Assembly (NCBI GenBank): GCA_016872875.1
Contig: VGYW01000029.1
Coordinates: forward strand, 1-33,731
Length of the DNA: 33,731 nucleotides
Direction of reading: 5' to 3'
DNA from: Planctomycetota bacterium
GTDB taxonomy: Bacteria > Planctomycetota > PUPC01 > DSUN01
Shown: piece after piece, positions 21,364 through 31,400 of the stretch
Layout of the letters: each line of letters begins with the position of its first letter
How positions within the stretch are numbered: position 1 is the first letter of the stretch
Translations under genes and position numbers: made by a program
Notes under the pieces: generated by a model
The model's database searches: none
The model's input: only the letters and a program-made list of their open reading frames with translations
What the model was told of the DNA's origin: nothing

Positions 21364-23027
21364 GAAAAGTGGTGGTGTGGCTGGTGGCTGCGGCGGCACT
21401 CGGCGGGCTGGGCTGGCTGGTGTACCGCAAGCTCACGAGGCCGGCTCAGGCCGCGGGCGCGCGGCGCCAGGGCGGCGCCGTGCCCGTCGAGCTCGAACCC
21501 GTCCGAAGGGCCACGCTCCACAGGGTGGAGCGGCTGACGGGCACGCTGCGCGCGCGGGCGGAGTTCGTGGTTGCGCCCAAGATCGCGGGGCGCCTGGAGA
21601 AGCTGCTGGTGAACATCGGCGACCCGGTGAAGCCGAACCAGTTGCTGGCGGTGCTCGACGCGGCGGAGGCCGAGGAGGCGGTGGCCCAGGCGAAGGCGGA
21701 GCTGGCCGTGGCCAGGGCGAACGCCGAGCAGGTGCGGTTGGGGGCGACGCTTGAGGACGAGGAGTTGGCCCAGAAGGCGGCTCAGGCGAAGGCCGAGTGG
21801 GCCGTGGCGCGGGCGAACGCCGACCAGGTGCGCCTGGGGGCGGTGCTGGAGGACGCGGAGCTGGCCCAGAAGCTGGCGCAGGCCCAGGCCGAGCTGGGGA
21901 GCGCGAAGGCGAACCTGGAGGATGCCCGCAGCGCGCTCACCGTGGCCCAGCGCGAGCTCGAGCGCGCGCAGGCCCTGCGCGAGAAGAAGATAATGTCGCA
22001 GGCGGAGTTCGACACAGCCGATGCGCAGTTCAAGGCGGCCAAGGCGAAGCAGGAGGCGGCAGTCGCGCAGGTGACGCAGCGCGAGGCGGCGGTGAAGAGC
22101 GCGCAGGTGCGCCTGTCGGACACCCAGAAGGGCGCCCGCGAGGCCGAGCTGCGCCACGCCACATCGCTCGCCGAGCAGAAGGAGGCGGCCTACAAGACGG
22201 CGATGGTGCGCCTCTCGGAGACGCAGAAGGGCGCGCGCGCCGCCGAGCTCGCCCTCGCCCTGGCCCAGGTGACGAACAAGGAGGCGGCGCTCAAGGCCGC
22301 GCTCGTCCGCTTCTCCTACACCCAGATCAAGGTGCCGCCGTGGGAGGACGGCCAGGAGCCGCAATTCGTCGGCGAGCGCTTCGTGGACGAGGGGGCGATG
22401 CTGAAAGCCAACGACGCAATCGTCTCCGTCCTCGACATCCGCATCCTGAAGGCCCTTGTGCACGTGGCCGAGCGCGACTACATGAAGGTGAAGGTGGGGC
22501 AGGACGTGGCGGTGGCGACGGACGGCGTGCCGGGCAAGACGTTCGCGGGGAAAGTGGTGCGGGTGGCCCCGATGCTGCGCGAGTCGTCGCGCCAGGCCCT
22601 GGTGGAGATCGAGGTGCCGAACCCCGAACGGGTCCTGAAGCCTGGGATGTTCATCAGGGCCGAGATCGAGCTTGAGCGGCGCGTGGACGTGACGGCGGTG
22701 CCGCGCGACGCCATCGTGCGCCGCAGCAACAAGCAGGGGGTGTTCGTGGCCGACAAGGCGGCCCGCAAAGCCATCTTCACCCCCGTCACGCCAGGGATCG
22801 AGGACAAGGGGCTGGTCGAGGTCCTCGACCCGCCCAAGGCCCTCGCGGGCGCCTCGGTGGTCGCCCTCGGCCACCACCTCCTCGAGGACGGCTCCGCCAT
22901 CACCCTGCCGGACGACAAAGAGGGTCTCACGCAGAGGCCGCAGAGCAAGGCAGAGAAGACCGGAGAGCAGACGAAGCCCGACGGTCTGAAATCGAAAATC
23001 GGAAATCGCAAATCGGAAATCAAGTAA
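21360..23027 (+). CDS. HlyD/AcrA-like membrane fusion protein with extended coiled coil
   Basis: The product has 555 residues, longer than the usual 350-420. It has an N-terminal membrane anchor (VVVWLVAAAALGGLGWLVY) and a lipoyl half-motif (KIAGRLEKLLVNIGDPVKPN). A long Ala/Glu/Lys/Gln coiled coil (about 95-330) contains clear internal duplications: ELAVARANAEQVRLGATLED against EWAVARANADQVRLGAVLED, and VRLSDTQKGAREAEL against VRLSETQKGARAAEL. A beta-barrel part (DIRILKALVHVAERDYMKVK) and a membrane-proximal domain follow. It bridges the RND pump and the outer-membrane channel. The last 40 residues come from repeat DNA and are unlikely to be native. ATG 21360 overlaps the tetR stop, and the stop shares a base with the next ATG. 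Confidence 0.92.
   Translation: MRKVVVWLVAAAALGGLGWLVYRKLTRPAQAAGARRQGGAVPVELEPVRRATLHRVERLTGTLRARAEFVVAPKIAGRLEKLLVNIGDPVKPNQLLAVLDAAEAEEAVAQAKAELAVARANAEQVRLGATLEDEELAQKAAQAKAEWAVARANADQVRLGAVLEDAELAQKLAQAQAELGSAKANLEDARSALTVAQRELERAQALREKKIMSQAEFDTADAQFKAAKAKQEAAVAQVTQREAAVKSAQVRLSDTQKGAREAELRHATSLAEQKEAAYKTAMVRLSETQKGARAAELALALAQVTNKEAALKAALVRFSYTQIKVPPWEDGQEPQFVGERFVDEGAMLKANDAIVSVLDIRILKALVHVAERDYMKVKVGQDVAVATDGVPGKTFAGKVVRVAPMLRESSRQALVEIEVPNPERVLKPGMFIRAEIELERRVDVTAVPRDAIVRRSNKQGVFVADKAARKAIFTPVTPGIEDKGLVEVLDPPKALAGASVVALGHHLLEDGSAITLPDDKEGLTQRPQSKAEKTGEQTKPDGLKSKIGNRKSEIK
22989..23024. repeat. GAAATC repeat at the 3' end of the fusion-protein gene
   Basis: An AATCGAAAATCGGAAATCGC-type tract encodes the C-terminal SKIGNRKSEIK of the fusion protein and ends directly at the TAATG junction with the RND gene. 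It is the same family as the tracts at 1470, 6660, 28376 and 32985. Confidence 0.7.
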
Positions 23028-26000
23028 TGTCCCTCTCCCGCGCAGCCATCCACCGCCCCGTGTTCACCTCGATGGTCACGCTCATCGTGCTCATCCTGGG
23101 CGCGGTGGCCCTCTCGCGGCTGCCGATTGACCTGATGCCGGACATCACGAACCCGACGATCACGGTGCAGACGACCTATGAGAACGCCAGCCCTCAGGAG
23201 GTGGAGGAGCTGATCACGAAGCCTATCGAGGAGGCGATGGCCGCGGTGCCGGGCGTCTACGAGCTCACCTCGACCTCCTCCGAGGGACAGAGCAGCGTCC
23301 GCGTGACCTTCACGTGGGGGACCGACCTCGACGTGGCGTCGAACGACATGCGCGACAGGCTCGACCGCGTGGTGCCGTTCCTGCCCGACGACGCGGACCG
23401 GCCGATGCTTCGGAAGTTCGACCTCGCGGCCTTCCCCATCCTCATCCTCGGCGCACACAGCTCGCTCCACCAGGTGCAACTGCGCCGCATCATAGACGAC
23501 GACATCCGGTATCGCATGGAGCGGGTGCCGGGCGTCGCCTCGATCTTCGTCTGGGGCGGCCTCGAGCGCGAAATCCACGTGAACCTGGACATAGACAAGG
23601 TGAAGGCCCTCGGCCTGCCGCTCGACCTGATCCTGAGCCGCGTGACGGCGGGCAACGTGACCCTGCCGGCCGGCCAGATAGACCGCGGGAACTACGAGGT
23701 GATGATCCGCACCCTCGGCGAATACACGAGCGTGGACCAGCTCCGCGACACCGTGGTGGCCATGCGCCAGGGCGCGCCCGTGACCTTCGGCGACATCGGC
23801 GACGTGGAGGACACCTGGCAGCGCGTCCGACGCATCGTGCAGGTGGACGGCCAGCCAGGCGTCCGCATCGCCGTCTACAAGCAGTCCGGCACCAACACCG
23901 TCGAGGTCGCCCGCCGCGCGATGGAAGAGCTCGAGCGCATCGGCCGCGACTTCCCCCAGATCCGCATCGTGCCGATCATTGACACGTCGGACTACATCAA
24001 GCGCTCGATCTCGAACGTCGGCGACTCCGCCCTCTACGGCGGCCTGCTCGCCGTGGCCGTGCTCCTGTTCTTCCTCCGCAACATCCGCAGCACCCTCGTC
24101 ATCTCCATCGCCATCCCCATCTCGATTGTCGCCACGTTCATGCTCATGTACGCCAACGGCTTCACGCTCAACCTGATGAGCCTGGGCGGGCTGGCCCTCG
24201 GCGTGGGCATGCTGGTGGACAACGCGATCGTGGTGCTGGAGAACATCTACCGGTTGCGCGAGGAGGGCCAGGGCCGCGCGGAGGCGGCGGTGAACGGCTC
24301 CGAGGAGGTCATCGCCGCCATCGTGGCGAGCACGCTGACCACCGTGGTCGTCTTCCTCCCCCTCATCTTCGTGCGCGGCATGGCCGGCGTGATGTTCAAG
24401 CAGCTCGCCATGGTCATCGGCTTCGCCCTCCTGTGCTCGATGGCGGTGGCGATGGCCCTGGTGCCGATGCTGGCGGCGAGAGTGCTCGGGGCCGGCCCGC
24501 TCCACGAGGGGCCCCGCGGCTTGCTCCGTGGCTGGGTCTTCCGCGTGCTGGGGCGGTTCCTCGACGGCCTGGACCGCAGCTACCGCGACCTGCTCGGCTG
24601 GTGCCTGAGCCACCGCCTGGTTACGGTGGGCGTCACCCTGGCCGCACTCGGCAGCTCGCTGTTCCTGGCGCGGTTCATCGGGGCCGAGCTGATGCCGGCC
24701 ACCGACGAGAGCGAGGTGCGGATTGACGTGGAGATGGAGCCCGGCACGCGCGTGCAGGTGATGGCGGCGACACTGGAGCGCATCGAGGGGCTCGCGCGGA
24801 AGGAGGTGCCGGAGATGCAGAACATCATCGGCAGCTCGGGCGGCCCGCCCTGGCGGGTGACGGGCGGGTATATCGGCGACCTGCGCATCGCGCTCGTCCC
24901 GCAGTCCCAGCGCGCCCGCTCCAGCGAGCAAGTGGCGAACGACTTGCGCCCGAAGCTGCGGAACATCCCTGGGGCGGCCATCCGCGTGCGGGCCGGGCAG
25001 GGGCTGCCCGTCCTCCGCATGGGCATGTCCAGCGGCGAAAACGTCCAGGTCGAGGTCTACGGCCACGACTTCGCCACCGCCGACGAGCTGGCGAAGCGGG
25101 TGAAGCCCGAGGTCGCTCAGGTGGCGGGCGTGGCCGACGTGAAGCTGAGCCGCGAGGCGGGCAGCCCCGAGGAGCTGATGATGATCGACCGCCGGAAGGC
25201 GGGCGACCTCAAGGTCACGGTGCAGCAGATCGCCGACGCGTTCAAGACCTGTGTCGGCGGCACCGAGACCGGCTACTACCGCGAGGGGGGCGACGAGTTC
25301 CGCATCCGCGTGAAGGTCAAGGACGCCGAGCGCATGGCGGTGAACGACATCCTGGACCTCACGCTGACCAACGCGGAGGGCCAGCCCGTGGTGCTGCGCA
25401 ACGTGGTGAGCCCGCAGCCCCGCACAGGCCCGACCATCATCGAGCGGAAGAACCAGGAGCGCGTCCTCGTCGTCCTCGCCAACATCAGCGGGCGCGACAT
25501 GGGCTCGATCGTCACCGATATCCAGGAGCGCTTGAAGGACGTGCCTATCCCCCGCGGCTTCCGCACCAGCTTCGGCGGCGACTGGGAGGAGCAGCAGAGG
25601 GCCTCCGGCGAACTCTACCTCAGCCTCGGCCTCTCGCTCGTCCTGGTCTACATGGTCATGGCCTGCCAGTATGAGTCGCTGCGCGATCCCCTCGTCGTCA
25701 TGTTCTCCGTGCCGCTGGCCGCCATCGGCGTCATCCTCGCACTCTTCCTCACCGACACGACGCTCAACATGCAGTCGCGCATCGGCTGCATCATGCTGGG
25801 TGGGATCGTGGTGAACAACGCGATCCTGCTGGTGGACCACACGAACCTGTTGCGCCGGCGCGACGGGATGCCGCTGCGCGAGGCGATCATGGAGGCCGGC
25901 CACCGCCGTCTGCGGCCAATCCTGATGACCACCCTGACGACCGGTCTCGCCCTCCTCCCCCTGGCCCTCGCCCTCGGCGAGGGCGGCGAGGCCCAAGCGC

Positions 26001-26116
26001 CGCTCGCGCGCGTCGTCATCGGCGGCCTCACAAGCTCCACCCTCATCACCCTCGTCATCATCCCAGTCGTCTACTCCCTCTTCGAGGGCATGCGCTCAGG
26101 GGCATCACTGCAATGA
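23027..26116 (+). CDS. RND-family efflux pump inner-membrane subunit
   Basis: The product has 1029 residues, normal for HAE1-type (AcrB-like) pumps. The N-terminus has [18 protein letters not shown] and the typical [20 protein letters not shown]. Two large periplasmic loops and the twelve-helix layout are present. Transmembrane helix 4 has [16 protein letters not shown], with one Asp (398) where AcrB has two. Helix 10 has [16 protein letters not shown], where AcrB has a Lys. It forms a tripartite proton-driven pump with the fusion protein and the TolC-like protein; the substrate is unknown. The ATG shares a base with the preceding stop. The long open frame on the opposite strand is a composition by-product. 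Confidence 0.95.
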   Translation: MSLSRAAIHRPVFTSMVTLIVLILGAVALSRLPIDLMPDITNPTITVQTTYENASPQEVEELITKPIEEAMAAVPGVYELTSTSSEGQSSVRVTFTWGTDLDVASNDMRDRLDRVVPFLPDDADRPMLRKFDLAAFPILILGAHSSLHQVQLRRIIDDDIRYRMERVPGVASIFVWGGLEREIHVNLDIDKVKALGLPLDLILSRVTAGNVTLPAGQIDRGNYEVMIRTLGEYTSVDQLRDTVVAMRQGAPVTFGDIGDVEDTWQRVRRIVQVDGQPGVRIAVYKQSGTNTVEVARRAMEELERIGRDFPQIRIVPIIDTSDYIKRSISNVGDSALYGGLLAVAVLLFFLRNIRSTLVISIAIPISIVATFMLMYANGFTLNLMSLGGLALGVGMLVDNAIVVLENIYRLREEGQGRAEAAVNGSEEVIAAIVASTLTTVVVFLPLIFVRGMAGVMFKQLAMVIGFALLCSMAVAMALVPMLAARVLGAGPLHEGPRGLLRGWVFRVLGRFLDGLDRSYRDLLGWCLSHRLVTVGVTLAALGSSLFLARFIGAELMPATDESEVRIDVEMEPGTRVQVMAATLERIEGLARKEVPEMQNIIGSSGGPPWRVTGGYIGDLRIALVPQSQRARSSEQVANDLRPKLRNIPGAAIRVRAGQGLPVLRMGMSSGENVQVEVYGHDFATADELAKRVKPEVAQVAGVADVKLSREAGSPEELMMIDRRKAGDLKVTVQQIADAFKTCVGGTETGYYREGGDEFRIRVKVKDAERMAVNDILDLTLTNAEGQPVVLRNVVSPQPRTGPTIIERKNQERVLVVLANISGRDMGSIVTDIQERLKDVPIPRGFRTSFGGDWEEQQRASGELYLSLGLSLVLVYMVMACQYESLRDPLVVMFSVPLAAIGVILALFLTDTTLNMQSRIGCIMLGGIVVNNAILLVDHTNLLRRRDGMPLREAIMEAGHRRLRPILMTTLTTGLALLPLALALGEGGEAQAPLARVVIGGLTSSTLITLVIIPVVYSLFEGMRSGASLQ

Positions 26117-26229
26117 AACGCGCAATCATCACCCTTCTGGCGCAAGGACCGCCCCCAAGGCCCCCGCAACCCCCTGATGCCGGGACCACCAAGGCGAGTG
26201 CGATGATCGTGATGGGGATGATTGGATGA
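26113..26229 (+). pseudogene. 38-codon remnant of a gene following the RND pump
   Basis: ATG 26113 overlaps the RND stop by 4 bp (ATGA), the same coupling used elsewhere in this operon. It opens [10 protein letters not shown], which looks like the start of a signal or anchor sequence. After ten residues it turns into a Pro-rich stretch and then into hairpin repeat 2, ending at TGA 26229. It is probably the 5' end of a lost gene, perhaps a MacA-like fusion protein given the MacB remnant next to it. The identity is inference. Confidence 0.45.
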
Positions 26230-26290
26230 TTGGATGAATGGATGATTGCCTAGCATCCATCCACCCATCCACCCATCCACTCATCCACCC
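26216..26290. repeat. GGAT/ATCC hairpin element, copy 2
   Basis: A left arm of GGATGATTGGATGAATGGAT type (26216-26247) faces a right arm of CATCCATCCACCCATCC type (26254-26290) around GCCTAG. It lies between the truncated gene at 26113 and the MacB remnant at 26326. Confidence 0.85.
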
Positions 26291-26325
26291 TTCCGCTGCG
26301 GTCCGCTTGCTACGGAGCAGTGGCG

Positions 26326-26658
26326 ATGATCCAGGCAGACGGGCTGGTCAAGACCTACTCCGTCGGCGGGAGCACGATTCGCGCGCTCGACGGCGTGAGC
26401 CTCCGCATCGGGGCCGGCGAGATGGCCGGCACCCAGATGAACCTGACCCTCGACGACGCCCGCGCCCTCCTCGGCGTCGCCGCCGGCCTCGCCGCCGCCA
26501 GCGCCATCGGCACCTGGACCGGCTTCAACACCACCGTGGAGACCTTCGGCGTCGTCCTCGCCCTCTCCTTCTCGGGCGCCGTCGGCATCTTCTTCGGCTT
26601 CCACCCTGCCTGGCGCGCCGCCAGGCTCAATCCCATCGAGGCCCTGAGGTATGAGTGA
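26326..26658 (+). pseudogene. MacB-like ABC transporter with its centre deleted (in-frame remnant)
   Basis: This 110-residue frame joins two ends of a MacB-type protein. Residues 1-30 ([20 protein letters not shown], then [12 protein letters not shown]) are the start of an ABC ATPase and stop just before the Walker A loop. Residues 32-110 end [20 protein letters not shown], then ALRYE, the classical C-terminus of a MacB permease, with one or two membrane helices before it. Walker A, Walker B, the signature motif and most of the permease are missing, so it cannot be an active transporter. GGAG stands before ATG 26326, and the stop is close to the TolC-like gene, as in intact macB-tolC operons. 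Either an in-frame deletion happened between the hairpin repeats, or the assembly lost a segment. Confidence 0.75.
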
Positions 26659-26698
26659 CCCTTCGCGCTTGAGACGTGGGCGCCTGTCAAAGGAGGAG

Positions 26699-26765
26699 GG
26701 ATGGATGAATGGATGGGTGGATGGGTGCCAGTCAATCATCCATCCATCCATTCATCCAACCATCC
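26699..26765. repeat. GGAT/ATCC hairpin element, copy 3
   Basis: The left arm 26699-26727 (GGATGGATGAATGGATGGGT type) and right arm 26735-26765 (ATCATCCATCCATCC type) flank CCAGTCA. The left arm supplies the probable start codon of the TolC-like gene. Confidence 0.85.
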
Positions 26766-28369
26766 CCTCTTGTTGCCGCCTGTGGCGCCTCAAGTCCGGC
26801 ATCTCGGCCATCGCAGCTCTTGCTCTCTCAGCCGGCTGCCTCTGGCCCGCGGCGTGGCGGCTGCCGCCGCCGCCGAGCACGGCCATCGAGCCGGCTCCGG
26901 GCGGAGCGGCACTCCTCGTCCCGCCGCTGCCGCCCGCGCCGCCCCCCGAGGCCCAGGCTGCTCCACTCGAGCTCGATGTCAAGAACGCCATCCTCACCGC
27001 CCTCGAGAACAACCCGGCCCTCAAGGTGGAACGCCTGAACCCGCAGATCACGCGCACGTTCGAGGACGAGGAGCGCGCGGCCTTCGACCCGCTGCTGAGC
27101 GGGCAGCTTTCCGCCGGCCGCACCAAGAGCCAGCGCCTGAACCCCACCGGCGGCGGAAACCTCACCTCGTCCGTCAACACCCTCAGCGGAAGGCTCGGCG
27201 TCCAGCAGTTCCTCCCAACGGGCACCACCGCCGAGGCCACCGCCAACTCCACCCTCACCGACTCCTCCATCAACGTGAACAAGTTCGCCGCCACTCGCCT
27301 CGGCCTCAGCGTCACACAGGCTCTCCTCCGAGGCGGCAGCGTGGCCGCGAACCTGGCCAGCCTGCGCCAGGCCCGGCTCGACACCCTGGCCTCGCACTAC
27401 GAGCTGCGCGGCTTCGCCGAGAACCTCGTGGCCGACGTGGAGAGGGCCTACTGGGACTGCGTGCTGGCGGAGCGGCGGATCGAGATCAACACCAGCTCGC
27501 TCAAGGTGGCCCAGCAGCAGCTCGCCGAGACGCAGGAGCGGGTGAAGATCGGCAAGCTGGCGGAGCGGACCGAGCTGGCCGCGGTCGAGGCGGAGGTCGC
27601 CTCCCGCCTCGAAGCGCTCATCCAGGCCCGCGGCGAGCTCGCCACGGCGCGCCTGCGCCTCCTCCGCCTCCTCAACCCGGCAGGCGCCGCCTTCTGGACC
27701 CGCGGCCTCGCCCTCAAAGCCCTCGCGGAGACCCCCAGCGACGTCCTCGACCCCGTCGAGGCACACGTCCAGCTCGCCCTCAAGATGCGCCCCGACCTCA
27801 ACGAGGCAAGAGTCCGCATCCAGCGCGGCGACCTCGAGCTGGTGAAGACCCACAACGGCCTCCTGCCGAAGCTGGACCTCTTCATGGCCCTGGGCAAGAG
27901 CGGGTTCGGCGACTCCTTCAGGCGCTCGGCGCGCGAGCTGGACGGCGAGGCCTACGACGCGCTGGCGGGCGTGAGCTACGAGTTCCCGCTCGGCAACCGC
28001 GCCGCGCGCGCGCGCCACGAGCGGGCCGCGCTCACCCGCCAGCAGCTCGACGAGGCCCTCGCCAACCTCGCCTCACTCGTCCAGCTCGACGTCCGCTCCG
28101 CCTACATCGAGGTCGAGCGCGCCCGCGAGCAGGTCACTGCCACCGCCGCCACGCGCAAGGCCCGCGAGGTCTTCTACGCCGCCGAGTCCGAACGCTTCGG
28201 CGTGGGCGCGGGCACCGCCTTCCTCACCGCACTCGCGCAGCGCGACCTCGTGGCCAGCCAGATCGCCGAGGTCGAGGCTAAGGTCAGCCTCCTCAAGGGC
28301 CTCGTTGACCTCTACCGCCTCGAGGGCTCCCTCCTCGAGCGCCGCGGCATCATCGCACCAGGCCATTGA
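26705..28369 (+). CDS. TolC-family outer-membrane efflux lipoprotein
   Basis: With ATG 26705 the product has 554 residues. AGGAGGAGG at 26691-26699 is a near-perfect ribosome binding site for it; ATG 26651 is in frame but lacks such a site. About 22 N-terminal residues are encoded by hairpin repeat 3 (for example SIIHPSIHPTI), then a lipoprotein signal follows (SGISAIAALALSAGC, lipobox LSAGC). The mature part has the two OEP repeats: NAILTALENNPALKVERLNP, GLSVTQALLRGG, DVERAYWDCVLAERRIEI, then KMRPDLNEARVRIQRGDLEL and VSYEFPLGNRAARARHERAA. It forms the trimeric outer-membrane channel for the RND pump upstream. Whether the repeat-encoded extension still allows lipidation is uncertain. Confidence 0.9.
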   Translation: MNGWVDGCQSIIHPSIHPTIPSCCRLWRLKSGISAIAALALSAGCLWPAAWRLPPPPSTAIEPAPGGAALLVPPLPPAPPPEAQAAPLELDVKNAILTALENNPALKVERLNPQITRTFEDEERAAFDPLLSGQLSAGRTKSQRLNPTGGGNLTSSVNTLSGRLGVQQFLPTGTTAEATANSTLTDSSINVNKFAATRLGLSVTQALLRGGSVAANLASLRQARLDTLASHYELRGFAENLVADVERAYWDCVLAERRIEINTSSLKVAQQQLAETQERVKIGKLAERTELAAVEAEVASRLEALIQARGELATARLRLLRLLNPAGAAFWTRGLALKALAETPSDVLDPVEAHVQLALKMRPDLNEARVRIQRGDLELVKTHNGLLPKLDLFMALGKSGFGDSFRRSARELDGEAYDALAGVSYEFPLGNRAARARHERAALTRQQLDEALANLASLVQLDVRSAYIEVERAREQVTATAATRKAREVFYAAESERFGVGAGTAFLTALAQRDLVASQIAEVEAKVSLLKGLVDLYRLEGSLLERRGIIAPGH

Positions 28370-28375
28370 CCATCA

Positions 28376-28408
28376 CAGATCGAAAATCACAGATCGAAAA
28401 TCACAGTT
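28376..28408. repeat. Short ATCACAGATCGAAA repeat between convergent genes
   Basis: ATCACAGATCGAAAATCACAGATCGAAA occupies the 31-bp gap between the TolC-like gene and the TPR gene and touches the last codons of the latter. It belongs to the GAAATC family. Confidence 0.65.
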
Positions 28409-31400
28409 GGCGTTTGCGGATGCGGTCGAGGACGCTGTTGATCTCGTCCTTTTCGGGGAAGTTGGGGTCGAGCTTGAGTGCGGCGAGGAGGTGTCGGGCG
28501 GCGCTGGCGCGGAGGTTCTTCTTGAAGTAGATCATGCCGGTGTGGTAGTGGACCTCTGCGGAGCCAGGCATGCCTTGGACGGCTTGGCGGGCGAGCTCGA
28601 GGGCCTTGTCGTAGCGCTCGGTGCGGTAGAGGATCCAGGCGAGGGTGTCGCGGGTGGCGGCGCCGGCCGCGCTGTCGGGGTCGGTGAGCTGGACGGCCTT
28701 GGTGGCGAGCTCCTCGGCGGCCTTGAGGTCCTTGGTCTCCTCGGCGTAGAGCCAGGCGAGGTTGTTGACGGCCACGGGGTTGCTGGGGTCGCCCTTGAGG
28801 ATGCGCTTGTAGAGGTCAATGGCGTCGGCGGCCTTGCGCTGGCGCTGGAGGATGGTGGCGAGGCCGAGGAGGACGTTGGCGTCGTCGCGCTTCTTGGCGA
28901 GGAGTGCGCGGAAGTCGGCTGCGGCGGCCTCGAGGTTGCCCTCGGCGGTGTGGTGGACGGCGAGGCGGTGGAGGGCCGGCTCGTAGTCGGGTTGGGCCTG
29001 GAGCATGCGCTGGTAGGTTTCGATGCACTTGGCGCGCTCGCGCATCAGCTCGTAGACTCCGGCGAGGAGCTGTAGGGCGGCGAGGTTGTTGGGGAGGGTC
29101 TTCAGGAGCGCCTCGTAGCGGTCGCGGGCGAGGGTGAGCCAGCCGGCGTCGGCGTAGAGTGCGGCCTGGTTGAGGGAGTTGGCGGCGAGGCGGGAGGCTT
29201 CTCCGCCGACGGAGAGGTGCTCGATGAGCTTGCGGTAGGCGCCCTGGAGCTCAGGCCCCATCTCGACGGCCTCTACCACCTTCCGCGCGTCGGCCGCCTT
29301 CCCTGCCGCGACGTAGGCGTTGGCGAGGAGGGAGGCGAGGCGCGCGTTGTTGGGGACGCGGCTGGCGGCGCGGTTGAGGGCGTCGAGGGCGTCGGGGAGC
29401 TGGCCCTTGAGCTGCGCGGCGACGCCGCGGAGGACGAGGAAGCCGATGTCGTTCTCGTCGGCCTTCAGGCGCTGGTCGGCGATCTCGATGGCGGCGTCGA
29501 GGCGGTCCTTGTGGACGTAGACGACTGCGAGGTCGTAGACGCCGAGGGCGCCCGGCCCGCCTGCGCGGACGAGGTTTTCGAGCTCGGCCTGGGCCTTGTC
29601 AATCTCGCCGAGGCGCTTGTAGAGGAAGACGAGCGCCTGGCGCGCCGGGCCGAGGCTGGGCACCTGGGTGAGGAGGTCGGCGAGCTGGTCGAAGGCGGCC
29701 TGGCGCTGGCCCGACTCGAAGAGTGTGGTGGCGATGCCGATGCGGGCGCGGTACTCGTTGGGGCGGTCCTTGAGGACGGCGGTGTATTCGGCGATGGCCT
29801 CGTCGAACTTCCTCTGGGCGAAGCGGATGGCGGCGAGCTCGAAGCGGAGCTCGACGGCGGCGGGGTTGACCTCGGCGGCCTGCTCGCAGTAGTCGAGGGA
29901 GAGGTCGAGGCGGCCCTGGTCGCGGTAGGCCCGCGAGAGGGCGATGAGGGCGGGGGAGTAGGTGGCGTCGAGGGCGAGGACCTCGCGGTACTGCTCGATG
30001 GCGCGCTGGAGGTTGCCCTTGGCGTGGAGGGCCTCGCCGAGGCCCATGCGGGCGTGCATGTTCTTGGGGTTGGCCTTGACTGCTTCCTCGAACTGGGCGA
30101 TGGCGGCGTCGGCCTTGCCCTCGGCGAAGTCGAGGCGCGCGAGCTGGAGGCGTGCCTGGTCGTCCACGGGCGAGTTCTTGGCCTCGGTGATCCTGCGGAG
30201 GATTCCGCGCGCCTCGTCGCGCTTGCCCTCGGCGAGCAGGCAGCTTGCGAGGAGGGCGAGTGCCCGCGGGTTGCCCTCCTCGATGGCGAGGCCCTTCTTG
30301 GCCTGCTCGGCGGCGAGGTCGTACTGTGCCATGCGGAGGAAGTAGTTGCCGAGCTCGAGGGGGGGGTCGGGGGACTTCGGGTTGTCGGCGGCGGCGCGCT
30401 CGAACTCCTTGCGAGCCTCGGTGAACTGGCCGAGCTCGGCGAGGCGGCGTGCCAGGCGCAGGCGGTGCCGGTGGTCCTTGGGCGCTATCTCCACGAGGCG
30501 GCGCAGCGTGGCGACCTCCTTCTCGGGCCGGCCGGTGGCGAGGTAGACGTTTGCCAGGACGGTGTAGGCGAAGGTGTTGTCGGGTGCGAGCTTGACGAGG
30601 ACGTTGCAGTTCTCCTCGGCCTGGTCGTGCCAGCCGCGGGAGCCGAAGAAGATGATGCGGGTGAGGGCGTCGGAGACGGCGCGGGAGCGAGCCTTGTCGT
30701 CGGCGAAGTTGTCGAGGAAGCCGGTGTAGGCGTCGCGGACGAGCTCGGGCAGGTAGGTGGCCTGGCGCAGGAGGGTGCGCGCGTTGGCGACGTCGCCCTG
30801 GCCGAGGTTGACGCTGAGGGTCTGGAGCGCGATGAGGGGGTCCTGCGGCTTCCGCTTGTCGGCGTCCGAGATGCTGGCTTGGGCGGCGCGGTGGTCGCCC
30901 TTGAGCTGTAGCGCGGCGGCGGCGCCGGCGAGCGCGCTGGCGGGGTTGACGTCGTTCTGGACCGCTTTCTCGAAGAGCTTGACGGCTTCGTCGTAGCGGG
31001 TGAGGTAGACCTGTATGACGGCGGCCTCGTAGGCGGGGGCGTGCTTGGGGTTCTCCTTGAGGGCGGCCTCGAGCTCGGCGAGGGCGCCCGCCCAGTTCTG
31101 CTCGCTGATGTAGCGGCGGGCCAGGAACGCGCGCGCGTCGAGGAGCTTCGCGTTGATGCTCAGGGCGGTCTTGGCCGCCTCGATGGCGCCCTCCTTCTCG
31201 CCCTTGGCGAGGCGCAGGTCGGCCATGGCGAGGTGGACGTTCGCCCGCTCCGCCTCGTTCTTGAGGAGCTGGGTGAGCTCGCTCTCGGCCTTGTCGAACT
31301 TGCGCTCGACCATGAAGAGCCTGGCGAGGGCGTAGCGCGCCCTGGGGAGGTCAGGCGAGTCCTTGATGCAGAGCTGGAGCTGCTCCTGGGCGAGGTCGTA

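Noticed and set aside
22478..25996. 1172-codon minus-strand frame opposite the RND pump
   Set aside because: Low-complexity His/Arg/Asp composition with no domain; the plus-strand frame is an unmistakable RND protein.
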